From Sulfurimonas sp. (GTDB lineage Bacteria > Campylobacterota > Campylobacteria > Campylobacterales > Sulfurimonadaceae): a DNA stretch of 64,000 nt. This document shows, one piece after another, positions 17,672 to 26,991 of this stretch. Made by a program: the position numbers and the translations under genes. Position 1 is the stretch's first letter. Every line of letters begins with the position of its first letter. The notes beneath the pieces are model-generated. The model did not search any database and was not told the DNA's origin. It saw nothing but the letters and a program-made list of their open reading frames with translations. Where the stretch lies: NCBI GenBank assembly GCA_026996295.1, contig JALWLL010000006.1, forward strand, positions 1-64,000, in the 5' to 3' direction.

Positions 17672-18451
17672 ATGATAGTAGATTTACACAACCATACTCC
17701 CCTTTGCAATCATGCCGAAGGTGAGATCGATGCCTATATAGAAGCTGCCATTAAAAACGGTATCCAGTATTTTGGTTTTTCAGATCATGCACCGATGAAT
17801 TTTGACCCCTCATACCGCATGAGTTTTGAGCAGATGCAACGCTATGAAGCGGATGTTCTCGATGCCAAAGCAAGATATGCAGATAAGATAGAGATACTGC
17901 TTGGCTATGAAGTTGATTACCTTCGAGGGCATATGGATCCAAGAGTTCTCAATGCCAATGTCGATTATCTTATTGGTTCTGTGCATTTTCTTGATGAGTG
18001 GGGCTTTGACAATCCCGAGTTTATCGGACGCTATGAAAATGAGGATATCGATCTCATTTGGCAAAAATATTTTCACGCTATAGAAGATATGGCAAAAAGC
18101 AGGCTTTTTGATATAGTCGGGCACCTCGACCTTATAAAAATTTTCAAATTTATGCCAAGACAAAAGATAGAAGATATCGCAAAAAATGCTCTTGTGGCTA
18201 TTAAAGAGAATGATATGGTCTTAGAGATAAATGTAGCGGGTTACAGAAAACCCGTAGCCGAGGCGTACCCCTCTTTGTCTTTGCTCAAAGAGGCGTACAA
18301 GCTTGATATCCCCATCACCTTTGCTTCTGATGCTCACAAACCTGAACAGGTAGGTCTCTTTAGCACTGAGGTTCACAAGATGGCACAAAGTGTCGGCTAT
18401 ACGGAGTGTGCTCTTTTTCGTAATAGAGAAAGAGAGCTTATAAAGTTTTAA
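17672..18451 (+). CDS. hisJ: PHP-type histidinol-phosphatase
   Basis: Metal-dependent phosphatase of the PHP superfamily, for histidinol phosphate in histidine synthesis. The 259 residues start MIVDLHNHTPLCNHAEGEID with the HxH metal ligands and continue FGFSDHAPM, LGYEVDYL, GSVHFLDEWG, VGHLDLIK and FASDAHKPEQVG, each containing expected His or Asp ligands. The family includes other phosphoesterases, but this set of motifs is that of the HisK/HisJ branch. hisIE lies 8 kb away on the other strand. Its stop overlaps the stop of the convergent truncated hemoglobin by four bases. Confidence 0.88.
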   Translation: MIVDLHNHTPLCNHAEGEIDAYIEAAIKNGIQYFGFSDHAPMNFDPSYRMSFEQMQRYEADVLDAKARYADKIEILLGYEVDYLRGHMDPRVLNANVDYLIGSVHFLDEWGFDNPEFIGRYENEDIDLIWQKYFHAIEDMAKSRLFDIVGHLDLIKIFKFMPRQKIEDIAKNALVAIKENDMVLEINVAGYRKPVAEAYPSLSLLKEAYKLDIPITFASDAHKPEQVGLFSTEVHKMAQSVGYTECALFRNRERELIKF

Positions 18452-18891
18452 TCTTGCGTATTTACCAACCACATAGAGAAAATATCCAAATAGTTCCAGA
18501 AACTTTGTATGTACTCCTCTGTGATCCCCTCATCGGCAAGTGGCTCCAAAAGGGGGATATAAAGCTCTAACCAGCTTTTTCTTCCCGCTTCATCTATACG
18601 AAAAGGTGCATGACGCCCCACCATTTGATGATCACCTCTGCTTTGTGTAAAATACTCGGGCCCTCCACATATCTCTATGAGAAAATCAGCCGCATGCTTT
18701 TGTGCTTCTGCAAAATCATCTTCATCGTGAACAGGAAACAAAAATGCAATATCACTTGTTTTAATCGCTTCATAGTGGGCATTGACAATCTCCCTAAATC
18801 TCTTTTCGCCAACCTCATGTAAAAAACCGGGATGAGGCTTGGCAACTGCAGGTCTCACTCCAATAGTTCCATCACTGATATTTAGTTTCAT
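18448..18891 (-). CDS. truncated hemoglobin, group II-like
   Basis: A 147-residue 2-over-2 globin. GGPEYFTQSRGDHQMVGRHA followed by PFRID closely matches group II (HbO type), with the proximal haem His in GRHAPF and the group II-typical Trp in SWLELY. The first 25 residues extend beyond the usual core. Group II globins handle O2 or NO; in Campylobacter two globins take part in NO stress and microaerobic growth. The adjacent divergent gene encodes a 12-TM protein with faint NnrS/oxidase features, which supports a diatomic-gas role. A repeated 12-mer in the intergenic region may be a shared operator. Confidence 0.8.
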   Translation of the reverse strand: MKLNISDGTIGVRPAVAKPHPGFLHEVGEKRFREIVNAHYEAIKTSDIAFLFPVHDEDDFAEAQKHAADFLIEICGGPEYFTQSRGDHQMVGRHAPFRIDEAGRKSWLELYIPLLEPLADEGITEEYIQSFWNYLDIFSMWLVNTQD

Positions 18892-18906
18892 TTTATTTAT
18901 GCCCTT

Positions 18907-18939
18907 AAAAAAATTTGTCTATTTTATAAAAAAATTTGT
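18907..18939. repeat. 12-bp direct repeat 21 bp apart in the globin/membrane-protein divergent region
   Basis: AAAAAAATTTGT occurs at 18907-18918 and again at 18928-18939, centres exactly two helical turns apart. It lies just upstream of a TATAAA-like -10 (18948-18953) for the plus-strand gene. Low complexity weakens it, but both copies end in the same TTTGT. Confidence 0.35.
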
Positions 18940-18987
18940 TACATTCCTATAAAATAATCTAAAACTAATAAAGCAAAGAGAAAGATT

Positions 18988-20220
18988 ATGAATGTATCCC
19001 CCAATTTCTCACCCTCTATACGTTTAATGAGGCCCTATTTTCTTTTGAGCGGATTTTTTTATATTGTCAGTTTTTGCTGGCTTTTTTTCATTGATCCATT
19101 GAGCAGTTTTCATGATTTCAGCCTCATAGGCTGGGTACATCTCTATATGCTTGGTTTTGTTATGCTTGCTATCTTTTCAGCCATGGCACAACTGGGCCCT
19201 GTTATTGTTGAAACAAAACACCACAATGTCAACGTCTTTCAATACATATGGATCACTCTTGTAGGGGGTTTAGTTTTTCTTCTTGCAGGATTTTACATAA
19301 GTGTTACTTTTTTACTCATCGGTGGCCTACTTGTACTGCTTGCTATGTCTCTATATGCTTTTGAGTTTTTAAAGACTCTGCACAATGCCAAAAGAGAAAC
19401 AAGCATAACCAATGCTATGAAAACAAGCAACTTTTTTTTACTCCTTGGCATTATCAGCGGTCTCATCATGGCACTCACATTTAACGGCTTGTTAGATACA
19501 AATCCCCACATGTTTTTAAAAGCACATACATTTGGACTGATCGTAGGTTTTGTCATGATGCTTATCATGGGTATCTCAATCATACTTATCCCCATGTTTG
19601 GATTTGCAAAACGGATAAGTGATAATGAGTTCTCAAAAAGTTTTTTTGCCATCACACTCAGTGTTACTTTAATGCTACTCTCCCCTTTTTTTCTTACTTC
19701 ATTTCTTGAGCATAGTGCTTACTTCATCACTATTATTGCCATTGTGCTGTATCTGTACCAGCTCTATACAATGTTCTCTTCTAGAACAAAGGTTATTCAC
19801 GATATTTGGGCAAAATCGATCTATGTCGGTTTTAGTTCTTTTATCATCGCTTTTTTATTGTTAAGCTCTTATCTTTTCAATGATAATGAGCTTATCTTAA
19901 AGCTTGGGATCTGGATACTTTTTGTCGGTTTTTTTGCTTTTTTAATCATCGGCAACTATTATAAGATCATTCCCTTTTTAGTATGGTTTCAAATCTACTC
20001 ACCTCTTATAGAAACAAGAGCAGTCCCTATGCTGCATGAATTAGTTCCAAAAAGGCTGGCATCTCTGCAATGGGCATACTCCACTTTGGGGCTGATACTC
20101 TCCTCTTTTGGGCTCTTTATGGAAAATTCTAAAGTTTTTTATGCGGGGGTGAGTTTGCTGCTTGTCGGGGCAGTGATATTTTTCATTGTGATAAATAAAA
20201 TTCTAAAAACTGATCTATAA
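18988..20220 (+). CDS. 12-TM membrane protein, distantly NnrS/heme-copper oxidase subunit I-like
   Basis: A 410-residue inner-membrane protein with about twelve hydrophobic segments. The opening RPYFLLSGFFYIV resembles NnrS starts, and GWVHLYMLGF in TM2 and KAHTFGLIVGF in TM6 put single histidines inside membrane helices, as in haem- or copper-binding proteins. The full set of oxidase ligands (two neighbouring His in TM7, HxH in TM10) is not there, so it is not a functional oxidase subunit. A conserved-looking NYYKIIPFLVWFQIY follows TM10. Function is unknown; divergence from a truncated hemoglobin suggests NO or O2 physiology. Confidence 0.6.
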   Translation: MNVSPNFSPSIRLMRPYFLLSGFFYIVSFCWLFFIDPLSSFHDFSLIGWVHLYMLGFVMLAIFSAMAQLGPVIVETKHHNVNVFQYIWITLVGGLVFLLAGFYISVTFLLIGGLLVLLAMSLYAFEFLKTLHNAKRETSITNAMKTSNFFLLLGIISGLIMALTFNGLLDTNPHMFLKAHTFGLIVGFVMMLIMGISIILIPMFGFAKRISDNEFSKSFFAITLSVTLMLLSPFFLTSFLEHSAYFITIIAIVLYLYQLYTMFSSRTKVIHDIWAKSIYVGFSSFIIAFLLLSSYLFNDNELILKLGIWILFVGFFAFLIIGNYYKIIPFLVWFQIYSPLIETRAVPMLHELVPKRLASLQWAYSTLGLILSSFGLFMENSKVFYAGVSLLLVGAVIFFIVINKILKTDL

Positions 20221-20283
20221 AGATCTATTTAAAGATTACATATGTATAATGCTTGAACATAATTATTTAAAAAGGAAACCGTA

Positions 20284-20604
20284 ATGGGAAAATATATAGA
20301 TTTAACTAATGGAAACTTTGAAGCGACTTTAGCTGAAGGTGTTTCTTTAGTAGACTTCTGGGCACCATGGTGTGGACCATGCCGTATGATCGCTCCTGTA
20401 ATCGAAGAGTTAGCTGAAGATTACGATGGAAAAGCAAATATTTGTAAAGTAAATACTGATGAGGAGCAAGATATTGCTGTAAAATTTGGTATCCGCTCTA
20501 TCCCGACTATCATGTTTTTCAAAAACGGTGAGATGGTAGATCAAGTAGTTGGAGCTCAGTCAAAACAAGCTCTTGCTGAAAAAATCGACGCTCTTTTAGC
20601 GTAA
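20284..20604 (+). CDS. trxA: thioredoxin
   Basis: Cytoplasmic disulfide reductant of 106 residues. The active site WAPWCGPCRMIAPV has Cys30 and Cys33, and the cis-proline follows in SIPTIMFFKNG. A GGAAACC ribosome site precedes the ATG, and a TATAAT-like element lies about 35 bases upstream. It heads a plus-strand run with trxB two genes on, so reductant and reductase are coexpressed. Confidence 0.98.
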   Translation: MGKYIDLTNGNFEATLAEGVSLVDFWAPWCGPCRMIAPVIEELAEDYDGKANICKVNTDEEQDIAVKFGIRSIPTIMFFKNGEMVDQVVGAQSKQALAEKIDALLA

Positions 20605-20623
20605 CTCTACAAGGAGCAGTGTA

Positions 20624-21109
20624 GTGGCAAAGGGAGGCAAGAGCCTCTTTTCACTTTCTACTCTGCTTGCCTCTTTTTTTGGTGCCGCGATGATTGCCGG
20701 CGCTTTTGCCTATTTCAACTATAAGTTTTCAGAGTATAAGTTTATTGACTTCAGTCAGTGGATCTTTTATGAGAAAAACGATATTTTCAAACCTACAGAA
20801 AAAAAATATATTGTCGTCTTTTACTCCTCTAAGGAACAAGGAACTATGGACAAACTCGCAAAGGTACGACTCAACATCCCTGTTTTAGCCATAGACTACT
20901 ACAATCAAGTAAGAGAAAATACAAAAAACACAACTTTTTTAAGAAGTGGAACCAAAACATCTTTAGATTTTATCCAGCGTTTTAACATCTATGAATCACC
21001 ATCTATTTTTTTTATAAAGAGATCCAAAGACTCTCTTTATAAACAAGATAGTATGATACGAAAATTAGATAATTTAGATGAGCTCTCAAAGCAAATAAAA
21101 GAGTTATAA
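20624..21109 (+). CDS. membrane-anchored, cysteine-free thioredoxin-fold protein
   Basis: A 161-residue protein with one N-terminal membrane helix (about 12-33) and a soluble domain outside. The pattern [20 protein letters not shown], a strand VLAIDYYN and [13 protein letters not shown] (cis-Pro after Ser) match the thioredoxin fold. There is no cysteine anywhere in the protein, so it cannot be redox-active by the usual means. It starts at GTG (20624) with AAGGAG seven bases upstream. It sits between trxA and trxB with gaps of 19 and 13 bases, so it is likely part of the same transcript. The fold call is by pattern; function is unknown. Confidence 0.65.
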   Translation: MAKGGKSLFSLSTLLASFFGAAMIAGAFAYFNYKFSEYKFIDFSQWIFYEKNDIFKPTEKKYIVVFYSSKEQGTMDKLAKVRLNIPVLAIDYYNQVRENTKNTTFLRSGTKTSLDFIQRFNIYESPSIFFIKRSKDSLYKQDSMIRKLDNLDELSKQIKEL

Positions 21110-21122
21110 AAAGGAAGTAAAT

Positions 21123-22064
21123 ATGGCACTAGATTGCGCAATTATTGGTGGTGGTCCTGCCGGTTTGACTGCAGGTCTTTATACTACTCGCGGTGGTTTG
21201 GAAAATGTTACTATGTTTGAAAAAGGGATGCCCGGCGGGCAGATAACTTCAAGTTCTGAGATAGAGAACTACCCCGGTGTTACCGGAGAGATCACGGGGA
21301 TGGATCTTATGATGCCATGGCCAAAGCAGTGTCAAAAATTTGGACTTGTTCATGAGATGATCGAAGTTACACGAGTAAGCAAAGATGGCGATATGTTTCA
21401 TATCCACAAAGCTGACGGTAAGATAGAAGAAGCACACAGTGTTATCATATGTACCGGTTCTTCTCCACGTCGTGCAGGCTTTAAAGGGGAAGAGGAATTT
21501 TTTGGCAAAGGGGTGAGTACCTGTGCTACATGTGACGGATTTTTTTACAAAGGTAAAGAGGTTGTTGTGATCGGCGGCGGTGATACGGCACTTGAAGAAG
21601 CGCTTTATCTTGCAAAAATCTGCTCCAAAGTGTACCTTGTACACAGAAGAGATACATTTCGCTCAGCTCCAAATACGGTTGAAAGAGTGAAAAAAACTGA
21701 AAATATAGAACTCATTCTCAACGCTGTTCCGGATGAAGTATATGGTGACAATATGGGTGTAACCGGTATTGTTGTGAAAAACAATAATGGCGAAACTCGA
21801 AACATAGAGGTTCCGGGTGTATTTACCTTTGTGGGCAATGATGTGAACAATCAAACACTTATACAAGAAGACGGAACATTTTTATGCGATATGAATGAAG
21901 CCGGACAGGTTATCGTGGATATCAGTATGAGAACCTCCATAGAGGGTCTTTATGCAGCCGGCGATATGCGTATAGCTGCTCCAAAACAAGTTGTAAGTGC
22001 GGCAGGTGACGGTGCTGTAGCAGCACTTCAGGCTATATCTTATGTTGATGAGAAACTAAGTTAA
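21123..22064 (+). CDS. trxB: thioredoxin reductase
   Basis: NADPH-dependent flavoprotein reducing thioredoxin. [12 protein letters not shown] binds FAD, the redox pair is in CATC (Cys134, Cys137), [16 protein letters not shown] is the NADPH-binding motif and [20 protein letters not shown] the C-terminal FAD motif. The 313 residues are the normal size. It starts 13 bases after the Trx-fold gene with an AAGGAAG ribosome site. Confidence 0.96.
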   Translation: MALDCAIIGGGPAGLTAGLYTTRGGLENVTMFEKGMPGGQITSSSEIENYPGVTGEITGMDLMMPWPKQCQKFGLVHEMIEVTRVSKDGDMFHIHKADGKIEEAHSVIICTGSSPRRAGFKGEEEFFGKGVSTCATCDGFFYKGKEVVVIGGGDTALEEALYLAKICSKVYLVHRRDTFRSAPNTVERVKKTENIELILNAVPDEVYGDNMGVTGIVVKNNNGETRNIEVPGVFTFVGNDVNNQTLIQEDGTFLCDMNEAGQVIVDISMRTSIEGLYAAGDMRIAAPKQVVSAAGDGAVAALQAISYVDEKLS

Positions 22065-22080
22065 TAAAAGGAATATATTT

Positions 22081-22848
22081 ATGGTAAGAGTTGGTGTATT
22101 TGGTGCAAACGGAAGAGTTGGAAAACTTATTTTAGATGATTTAAAACATACTGAAGATATAAGCTTGAGCAGTGTTTTTGTGCGTAACTCTTTAGATTTT
22201 TCTATAGATCCTTCAGTACTGGTTACTTCTGACATCAAAGCATTTTTAAACGGCTGCGATATTGTGATAGACTTTTCACTTCCCGAGGCTTGTGAGATCT
22301 TGCTTGAAGCGGCAATAGAGACTCCAAAACCTCTAGTCATTGGAACAACCGGACTCAGTACTCATCAGCTTAACCTGCTCAAACAGGCAAGTGAAGCGAT
22401 GCCGGTTCTTTATGCTACAAATATGTCTTTGGGTGTCGCACTTCTGAATAAACTGGTTTATCAAGCCTCCGCAGCACTTGAAGGTTTTGATATCGAGATA
22501 GTTGAGATGCACCACAAACACAAAAAAGATGCCCCAAGCGGAACAGCACTCACACTTGGCGAATCAGCAGCTCTTGGGCGTGGACTTGAGCTTAACAAAG
22601 TCCGTGTGAGTGGAAGAGACGGCAATATTGGTGAGAGAAGTGAAGATGAGATCGCCGTAATGGCTTTGCGGGGTGGTGATATAGTAGGTCGCCACACCGT
22701 CGGTTTTTACAATGACGGTGAATTTATAGAGCTTAACCATACCGCAACTTCAAGAAACACCTTCTCAAAAGGTGCCATAAGAGCTGCTTCATGGTTGGTG
22801 GACAAAAAAGCAGGCCTTTATTCTATAAGTGATTGTTTAGAGTTATAA
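22081..22848 (+). CDS. dapB: 4-hydroxy-tetrahydrodipicolinate reductase
   Basis: Lysine/diaminopimelate pathway reductase. [13 protein letters not shown] binds the nucleotide, [14 protein letters not shown] carries the catalytic His and Lys, and [19 protein letters not shown] is the C-terminal conserved block. 255 residues, the usual size. It follows trxB by 16 bases, with an AAAGGA ribosome site, and lies ahead of purF. Confidence 0.97.
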   Translation: MVRVGVFGANGRVGKLILDDLKHTEDISLSSVFVRNSLDFSIDPSVLVTSDIKAFLNGCDIVIDFSLPEACEILLEAAIETPKPLVIGTTGLSTHQLNLLKQASEAMPVLYATNMSLGVALLNKLVYQASAALEGFDIEIVEMHHKHKKDAPSGTALTLGESAALGRGLELNKVRVSGRDGNIGERSEDEIAVMALRGGDIVGRHTVGFYNDGEFIELNHTATSRNTFSKGAIRAASWLVDKKAGLYSISDCLEL

Positions 22849-22921
22849 AATCAACTCTATTTTACTTTGGGTGGAGTATAATTCGCCCATCAATATATGA
22901 AGAATATATAAGGAAATTATT

Positions 22922-24277
22922 TTGCTAGAAAATGTCAATGAAAAGTGTGCGGTAGTAGGGATCTTTGGTCACAAAGAAGCTTCCAAACTTGCGTATTTTT
23001 CTCTTCACTCACTCCAACACCGTGGTCAAGAAGCAGCCGGGATCAGCTCTTCTAATGGAACAAAACTTCACACTATCAAAGATCGTGGTCTTGTTATGCA
23101 GATCTTTGATGAGGCTAAACTTACAACACTAAGCGGTAACAGTGCCATAGGGCACACACGCTACTCCACTGCAGGAAATGACTCTATCTTGGATGCTCAA
23201 CCGGTATTTGCACGATATGATCTTGGTGAGATGGCGATTGTTCACAACGGTAACTTGACCAATGCACAAGAGGTGCGCGAGCGTCTTATTAAAAAAGGTG
23301 CGATTTTTCAAACCTTTATGGATACGGAAAACCTTATACACCTTATTGCAAAGAGTGAAAAAGAGAAACTTCTAGAGAGAATCATTGATGCAGTCAAAAA
23401 GATAGAGGGTGCATTTTCTTTAGTATTTTTAAGTAGAACAAAAATGTTCGCTATGCGTGATCGCCACGGTTTTCGTCCTCTTAGTCTCGGACGTATTGCA
23501 AATGGCGGTTATGTTGTTGCAAGTGAGACCTGTGCCTTTGATCTTATCGGTGCAGAATTTATTCGCGATGTTGAGCCGGGTGAGCTTCTCATTTTTGAAA
23601 AAGACAAAGCACCGATCTCCATAAAAGTGTACGAGCCGACTCCTAAAAAATGTATTTTTGAGTATGTTTATTTTGCAAGACCTGATTCGAGTGTATTTGG
23701 ACAGAGTGTGTACCAAATGCGTAAAAATATGGGAGCAGAGCTCTCAAAAATCAAACCGGTTGAAGCCGACATGGTGATCCCTGTTCCAGACGGCGGTGTT
23801 CCTTCTGCCATAGGTTATGCACAGGCAAGTGGAATCCCTTATGAGATGGGTATTATGAGAAACCATTATATCGGTCGTACTTTTATTGAGCCTACTCAAG
23901 AGATGCGCGATCTAAAAGTGAAAATGAAGCTCTCCCCTATGATAGATACCATCAAAGGTAAAAAAGTTATCGTTATCGATGACTCCATAGTACGAGGAAC
24001 CACTTCTAGAAGAATCGTTAGAATGCTCAAAGATGCAGGAGCAACCGAAGTGCATATGAGAATATCCTCTCCACCGACAACTGATCCGTGTTTTTATGGA
24101 GTTGATACACCCGATAAAAATAAACTGATCGCTTCAAATATGAGCACAGAGGAGATCTGTGAGTTTATAGAAGCGGACTCTTTGGCATACCTTAACTCTG
24201 ATGCTCTCTTACGTAGTGTTCATGCAAAAGATGATGAATACTGTACCGCTTGTTTTACAGGCGAGTACATTATCTAG
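22922..24277 (+). CDS. purF: amidophosphoribosyltransferase
   Basis: First enzyme of purine synthesis, making phosphoribosylamine from PRPP and glutamine. It starts at TTG (22922) with AAGGA upstream. The first eight residues precede the nucleophile Cys9 (CAVVGIFGH) and are presumably cleaved, as in the B. subtilis type. The PRPP-binding loop is VIVIDDSIVRGTTSRR. Cysteines in KKCIFEYVY, DPCFYGV and EYCTACF fit the ligands of a 4Fe-4S cluster seen in that type. 451 residues. Promoter-like TATAAT lies about 40 bases upstream. Confidence 0.96.
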   Translation: MLENVNEKCAVVGIFGHKEASKLAYFSLHSLQHRGQEAAGISSSNGTKLHTIKDRGLVMQIFDEAKLTTLSGNSAIGHTRYSTAGNDSILDAQPVFARYDLGEMAIVHNGNLTNAQEVRERLIKKGAIFQTFMDTENLIHLIAKSEKEKLLERIIDAVKKIEGAFSLVFLSRTKMFAMRDRHGFRPLSLGRIANGGYVVASETCAFDLIGAEFIRDVEPGELLIFEKDKAPISIKVYEPTPKKCIFEYVYFARPDSSVFGQSVYQMRKNMGAELSKIKPVEADMVIPVPDGGVPSAIGYAQASGIPYEMGIMRNHYIGRTFIEPTQEMRDLKVKMKLSPMIDTIKGKKVIVIDDSIVRGTTSRRIVRMLKDAGATEVHMRISSPPTTDPCFYGVDTPDKNKLIASNMSTEEICEFIEADSLAYLNSDALLRSVHAKDDEYCTACFTGEYII

Positions 24278-24285
24278 GGCTTTTA

Positions 24286-25245
24286 TTGAAACAGATCTAT
24301 ACATTTGGAAGTTACCTAAAAAACAAATTCAACACAAAAGTCTATAAGGTCGGCATCAATATTTCAGGGTTTACCTGTCCAAATATAGATGGAACTGTCG
24401 CAAAAGGGGGTTGTACCTTTTGTGAAAACGACTCTTTCAGTGCAAGTACCGGCGAGGTACAAGAACTCAAAGGGTTTCATCTCAACCTAGAATCAAAACA
24501 AAACCCTTTTTTAGAGAAACAACTCCAACAACTCCAAATTCAATTCGATGCCATCAGCACACGACAAAAAAAAGAGTATGGCGCAGAGAAGTTTTTAGTC
24601 TATTTCCAATCATTTACCAATACTTACGCTCCCTTTGATACACTCAAAGCTCTTTATGACAAAGCGCTCTCCTTTGAAAATGTAGTAGGACTTAGTATCG
24701 GTACACGTTCTGACTCTATCACAGAAGAGACCCTGGAGTATTTGGCAAAGCTCAACAAAGATAAAGAGATATGGATAGAGTTTGGCATACAATCTATCTA
24801 TGATGAGACACTCCAAAGAATAAACAGGGGTCATGACAGTGCCAATGTCAAAAAATGGATACTCAAGTCAAAAGAGGCAGGTCTTAACGTCTGTGGGCAC
24901 CTTATCTTTGGTCTTCCAGGCGAAAGTAAGGAGATGATGCTTGAAACCTCCAAAGAGGCTTATAAATGGGGTATTGACTCTGTAAAATACCATCCTTTAT
25001 ATGTCGTCAAGCGTACAGCACTGGCAAATGAATACACCAAGGGCAACTTTACCCCTATATCAGAAGAAAATTATCTTGATGTTTTAACCGAGTCTCTTTC
25101 AATGAAACCAAAGAATATCTCTGTACAAAGGGTAACAGCAGGGATCAATGATGACTCTCTCTTGGCTCCACAGTGGTGCAGAGACAAAAACCTGCAAATA
25201 AAACATATCAATAAAGCGCTTAAGCCCCATGGACTTAAATATTAA
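24286..25245 (+). CDS. TIGR01212-family radical SAM protein (YhcC-like)
   Basis: A radical S-adenosylmethionine protein of about 319 residues. The family's cluster motif appears as ISGFTCPNIDGTVAKGGC followed by TFC (three cysteines spaced as in the TIGR01212 group), and a later FGIQSIYDETLQRINRGHD block is typical of the HemN/ELP3-like branch. The reaction is unknown. I start at the TTG at 24286, eight bases past the purF stop, because AGGGC is suitably placed; a TTG 36 bases earlier would overlap purF. The gene ends three bases from the convergent DUF2393 stop. Confidence 0.85.
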   Translation: MKQIYTFGSYLKNKFNTKVYKVGINISGFTCPNIDGTVAKGGCTFCENDSFSASTGEVQELKGFHLNLESKQNPFLEKQLQQLQIQFDAISTRQKKEYGAEKFLVYFQSFTNTYAPFDTLKALYDKALSFENVVGLSIGTRSDSITEETLEYLAKLNKDKEIWIEFGIQSIYDETLQRINRGHDSANVKKWILKSKEAGLNVCGHLIFGLPGESKEMMLETSKEAYKWGIDSVKYHPLYVVKRTALANEYTKGNFTPISEENYLDVLTESLSMKPKNISVQRVTAGINDDSLLAPQWCRDKNLQIKHINKALKPHGLKY

Positions 25246-25248
25246 AAT

Positions 25249-25794
25249 CTAGTGCCCATATACCTTGGCAAACTGCGCCGTACTTCTAAAGTATGGCGGG
25301 TAGTCGAAGTACACTCTAAAAGCTTTTGCTTCTCCGGGCTTGAGATGTTTTGCAACAACAAACTCTTTCGTAATGGATTGCGGTTTATACTCCCGTATCG
25401 ATTTTCCCGAAAAGAAATCAGAAAAACCGCTAGGCTTATAAAAGTTCCCACCTTTGACATTTCCTGTAGCATGACCTTTATTCACCAGTTTGATCTCAAA
25501 AGTCACTTCCCCTATCTCAAAATTACCCTCATTTTTCACTATACCCGTATAAACGATTTTCTCTATTCCCAGAAGCCTTTTGTTTTTCATCTTATGCAGT
25601 TTGACTATTTTTGTGTACTTATCAACCACTATGATAGAAAAGCCTGCTAAAAGTGTACAAATAAGAGCAACGGAGAAAATCATCGGGAAGATGAGTTTTT
25701 TGTTGGGCTGCTTCAAAGAAGCAACTACGCCCAAGATAAAAATAAGCAATATAATACCAAGCACTATAATATGCCAATAGTTAAACAGTGTCAT
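25249..25794 (-). CDS. DUF2393-like membrane protein (downstream copy)
   Basis: A 181-residue protein with two N-terminal membrane helices (about 6-27 and 34-55) and a C-terminal extracytoplasmic beta-rich domain ending KVYGH. Residues VYTGIVKNEGNFEIGEVTFE look like the start of an immunoglobulin-like fold carrying interaction strands. This matches DUF2393, a family I associate with Campylobacterota; function unknown. It overlaps the upstream paralogue by four bases (ATGA). The two share architecture more than sequence, suggesting an old tandem duplication and perhaps a heteromeric pair. Confidence 0.7.
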   Translation of the reverse strand: MTLFNYWHIIVLGIILLIFILGVVASLKQPNKKLIFPMIFSVALICTLLAGFSIIVVDKYTKIVKLHKMKNKRLLGIEKIVYTGIVKNEGNFEIGEVTFEIKLVNKGHATGNVKGGNFYKPSGFSDFFSGKSIREYKPQSITKEFVVAKHLKPGEAKAFRVYFDYPPYFRSTAQFAKVYGH

Positions 25795-26303
25795 CTACAA
25801 CTCGCTTCCAAAGAGATGTTGTACTCTTTTGAGTAGGTAAAAGGCTCAACTATGATCTTAAAGTCTCTGTTTTGCCCTTTAGGTATATCTTCCTCTACAA
25901 TCGACATCTTTTTAAAAGGGTTAAACGGAAAAAGAAAATCTTTCAAAGCGTTGCCACTTACCTTGTAAGCACTCGCCGTAATCTTGCACTCTGAAAAATC
26001 AAACTGTGACTCATTGCTCAGAAGACCTTTGACAACAACCGCCTTTGTAAAATGAAGCTTTTTTTGGGAGATAAGTTCTGTTTTGTTTTTAAATAGGTAC
26101 TGATGCATTTTTATATATCCAAGAGTGGGTCCCAAAAACATCAGTGCAAAAGCACTTAAAAGCAAAAAGATAGAAACAGCAACTTTACGGCGAAGCAATA
26201 TGCTCAGCAGTAGCAAAAGGATAAAAACAAGAAGAACACTGCCAAATAAAATATAATCATAGAGGATCAGATTATCTATAAATGCCGTGATCTTCTCTTT
26301 CAT
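25791..26303 (-). CDS. DUF2393-like membrane protein (upstream copy)
   Basis: A 170-residue protein with the same layout as its downstream neighbour: two membrane helices (about 14-36 and 41-63), then a soluble domain with VVKGLLSNESQFDFSECKIT and a C-terminal DFKIIVEPFTYSKEYNISLE. A conserved-looking Lys/Asn motif follows the second helix in both. Its ATG lies on the hisIE stop, and it overlaps the next DUF2393 gene, so all three are coupled. No known reaction; the link to histidine biosynthesis may only be cotranscription. Confidence 0.7.
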   Translation of the reverse strand: MKEKITAFIDNLILYDYILFGSVLLVFILLLLLSILLRRKVAVSIFLLLSAFALMFLGPTLGYIKMHQYLFKNKTELISQKKLHFTKAVVVKGLLSNESQFDFSECKITASAYKVSGNALKDFLFPFNPFKKMSIVEEDIPKGQNRDFKIIVEPFTYSKEYNISLEASCR

Positions 26304-26986
26304 TATTCAGCTCTTGAATTTTTCTCGGCAATTCCGCTCATGTTGAATCTGCGTGCCAACTCTTGCTTGATTCTGTCTGGCGATATATTTTTAGCAGCCA
26401 AAGCTACCAGCATATGGTATGTCAAATCTGCCGCTTCATAGATCATCTCACCCTCATCGTTGTCCTTGTAGGCAAACGAGAACTCTCCTGCTTCTTCAAC
26501 CACCTTTTTCAAAATAGTATTATCACCTTTTGCAAAAAGTTTTGCTGTCCATGAAGAGGAGGGATCTGCATCTTTACGCTCTTGAATAGTATGGTAAAGA
26601 GTATCTATGACACCATAGCTTGTCTGTGTATCTATCTCTACTTCTGAGTTAACATCACCCGATTCAAGCTCTTTGAAGAAACAAGAACGTCTTCCCGTAT
26701 GGCACGCTACACCCTCCTGAGTTACTTTTATCAGAAGTGTGTCGTTATCACAATCAAGGCTAAATGAGTGGATCTTTTGAATATGTCCACTACTTTCACC
26801 TTTTTTCCAAATGCGTTGTTTAGAACGTGAAAAATAGTGTGCTATTTTTGTAGAGAGCGAAAGTTCTAAAGCTTGCTTATCCATATAAGCCATCATTAGA
26901 ACTTCGTTATTGTGAACATCTTGAACAATGACTGGCAAAAGATCACTCTTTTGCCAGTCTATTCTTTGTATTGCATCTTGCATCAT
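26303..26986 (-). CDS. hisIE: bifunctional phosphoribosyl-AMP cyclohydrolase / phosphoribosyl-ATP pyrophosphatase
   Basis: Steps 2 and 3 of histidine synthesis in one protein. HisI domain: about 1-125, with NEVLMMAYMDKQALELSL, SGHIQKIHSFSLDCDNDTLL (metal-binding Asp and Cys) and CHTGRRSCFF. HisE domain: about 130-220, with EAGEFSFAYKD and EAADLTYHMLVALA carrying the Glu/Asp metal ligands. 227 residues. It starts five bases after the SPFH gene stop and is coupled to the following DUF2393 gene. Confidence 0.95.
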   Translation of the reverse strand: MMQDAIQRIDWQKSDLLPVIVQDVHNNEVLMMAYMDKQALELSLSTKIAHYFSRSKQRIWKKGESSGHIQKIHSFSLDCDNDTLLIKVTQEGVACHTGRRSCFFKELESGDVNSEVEIDTQTSYGVIDTLYHTIQERKDADPSSSWTAKLFAKGDNTILKKVVEEAGEFSFAYKDNDEGEMIYEAADLTYHMLVALAAKNISPDRIKQELARRFNMSGIAEKNSRAE

Positions 26987-26991
26987 TCTAC

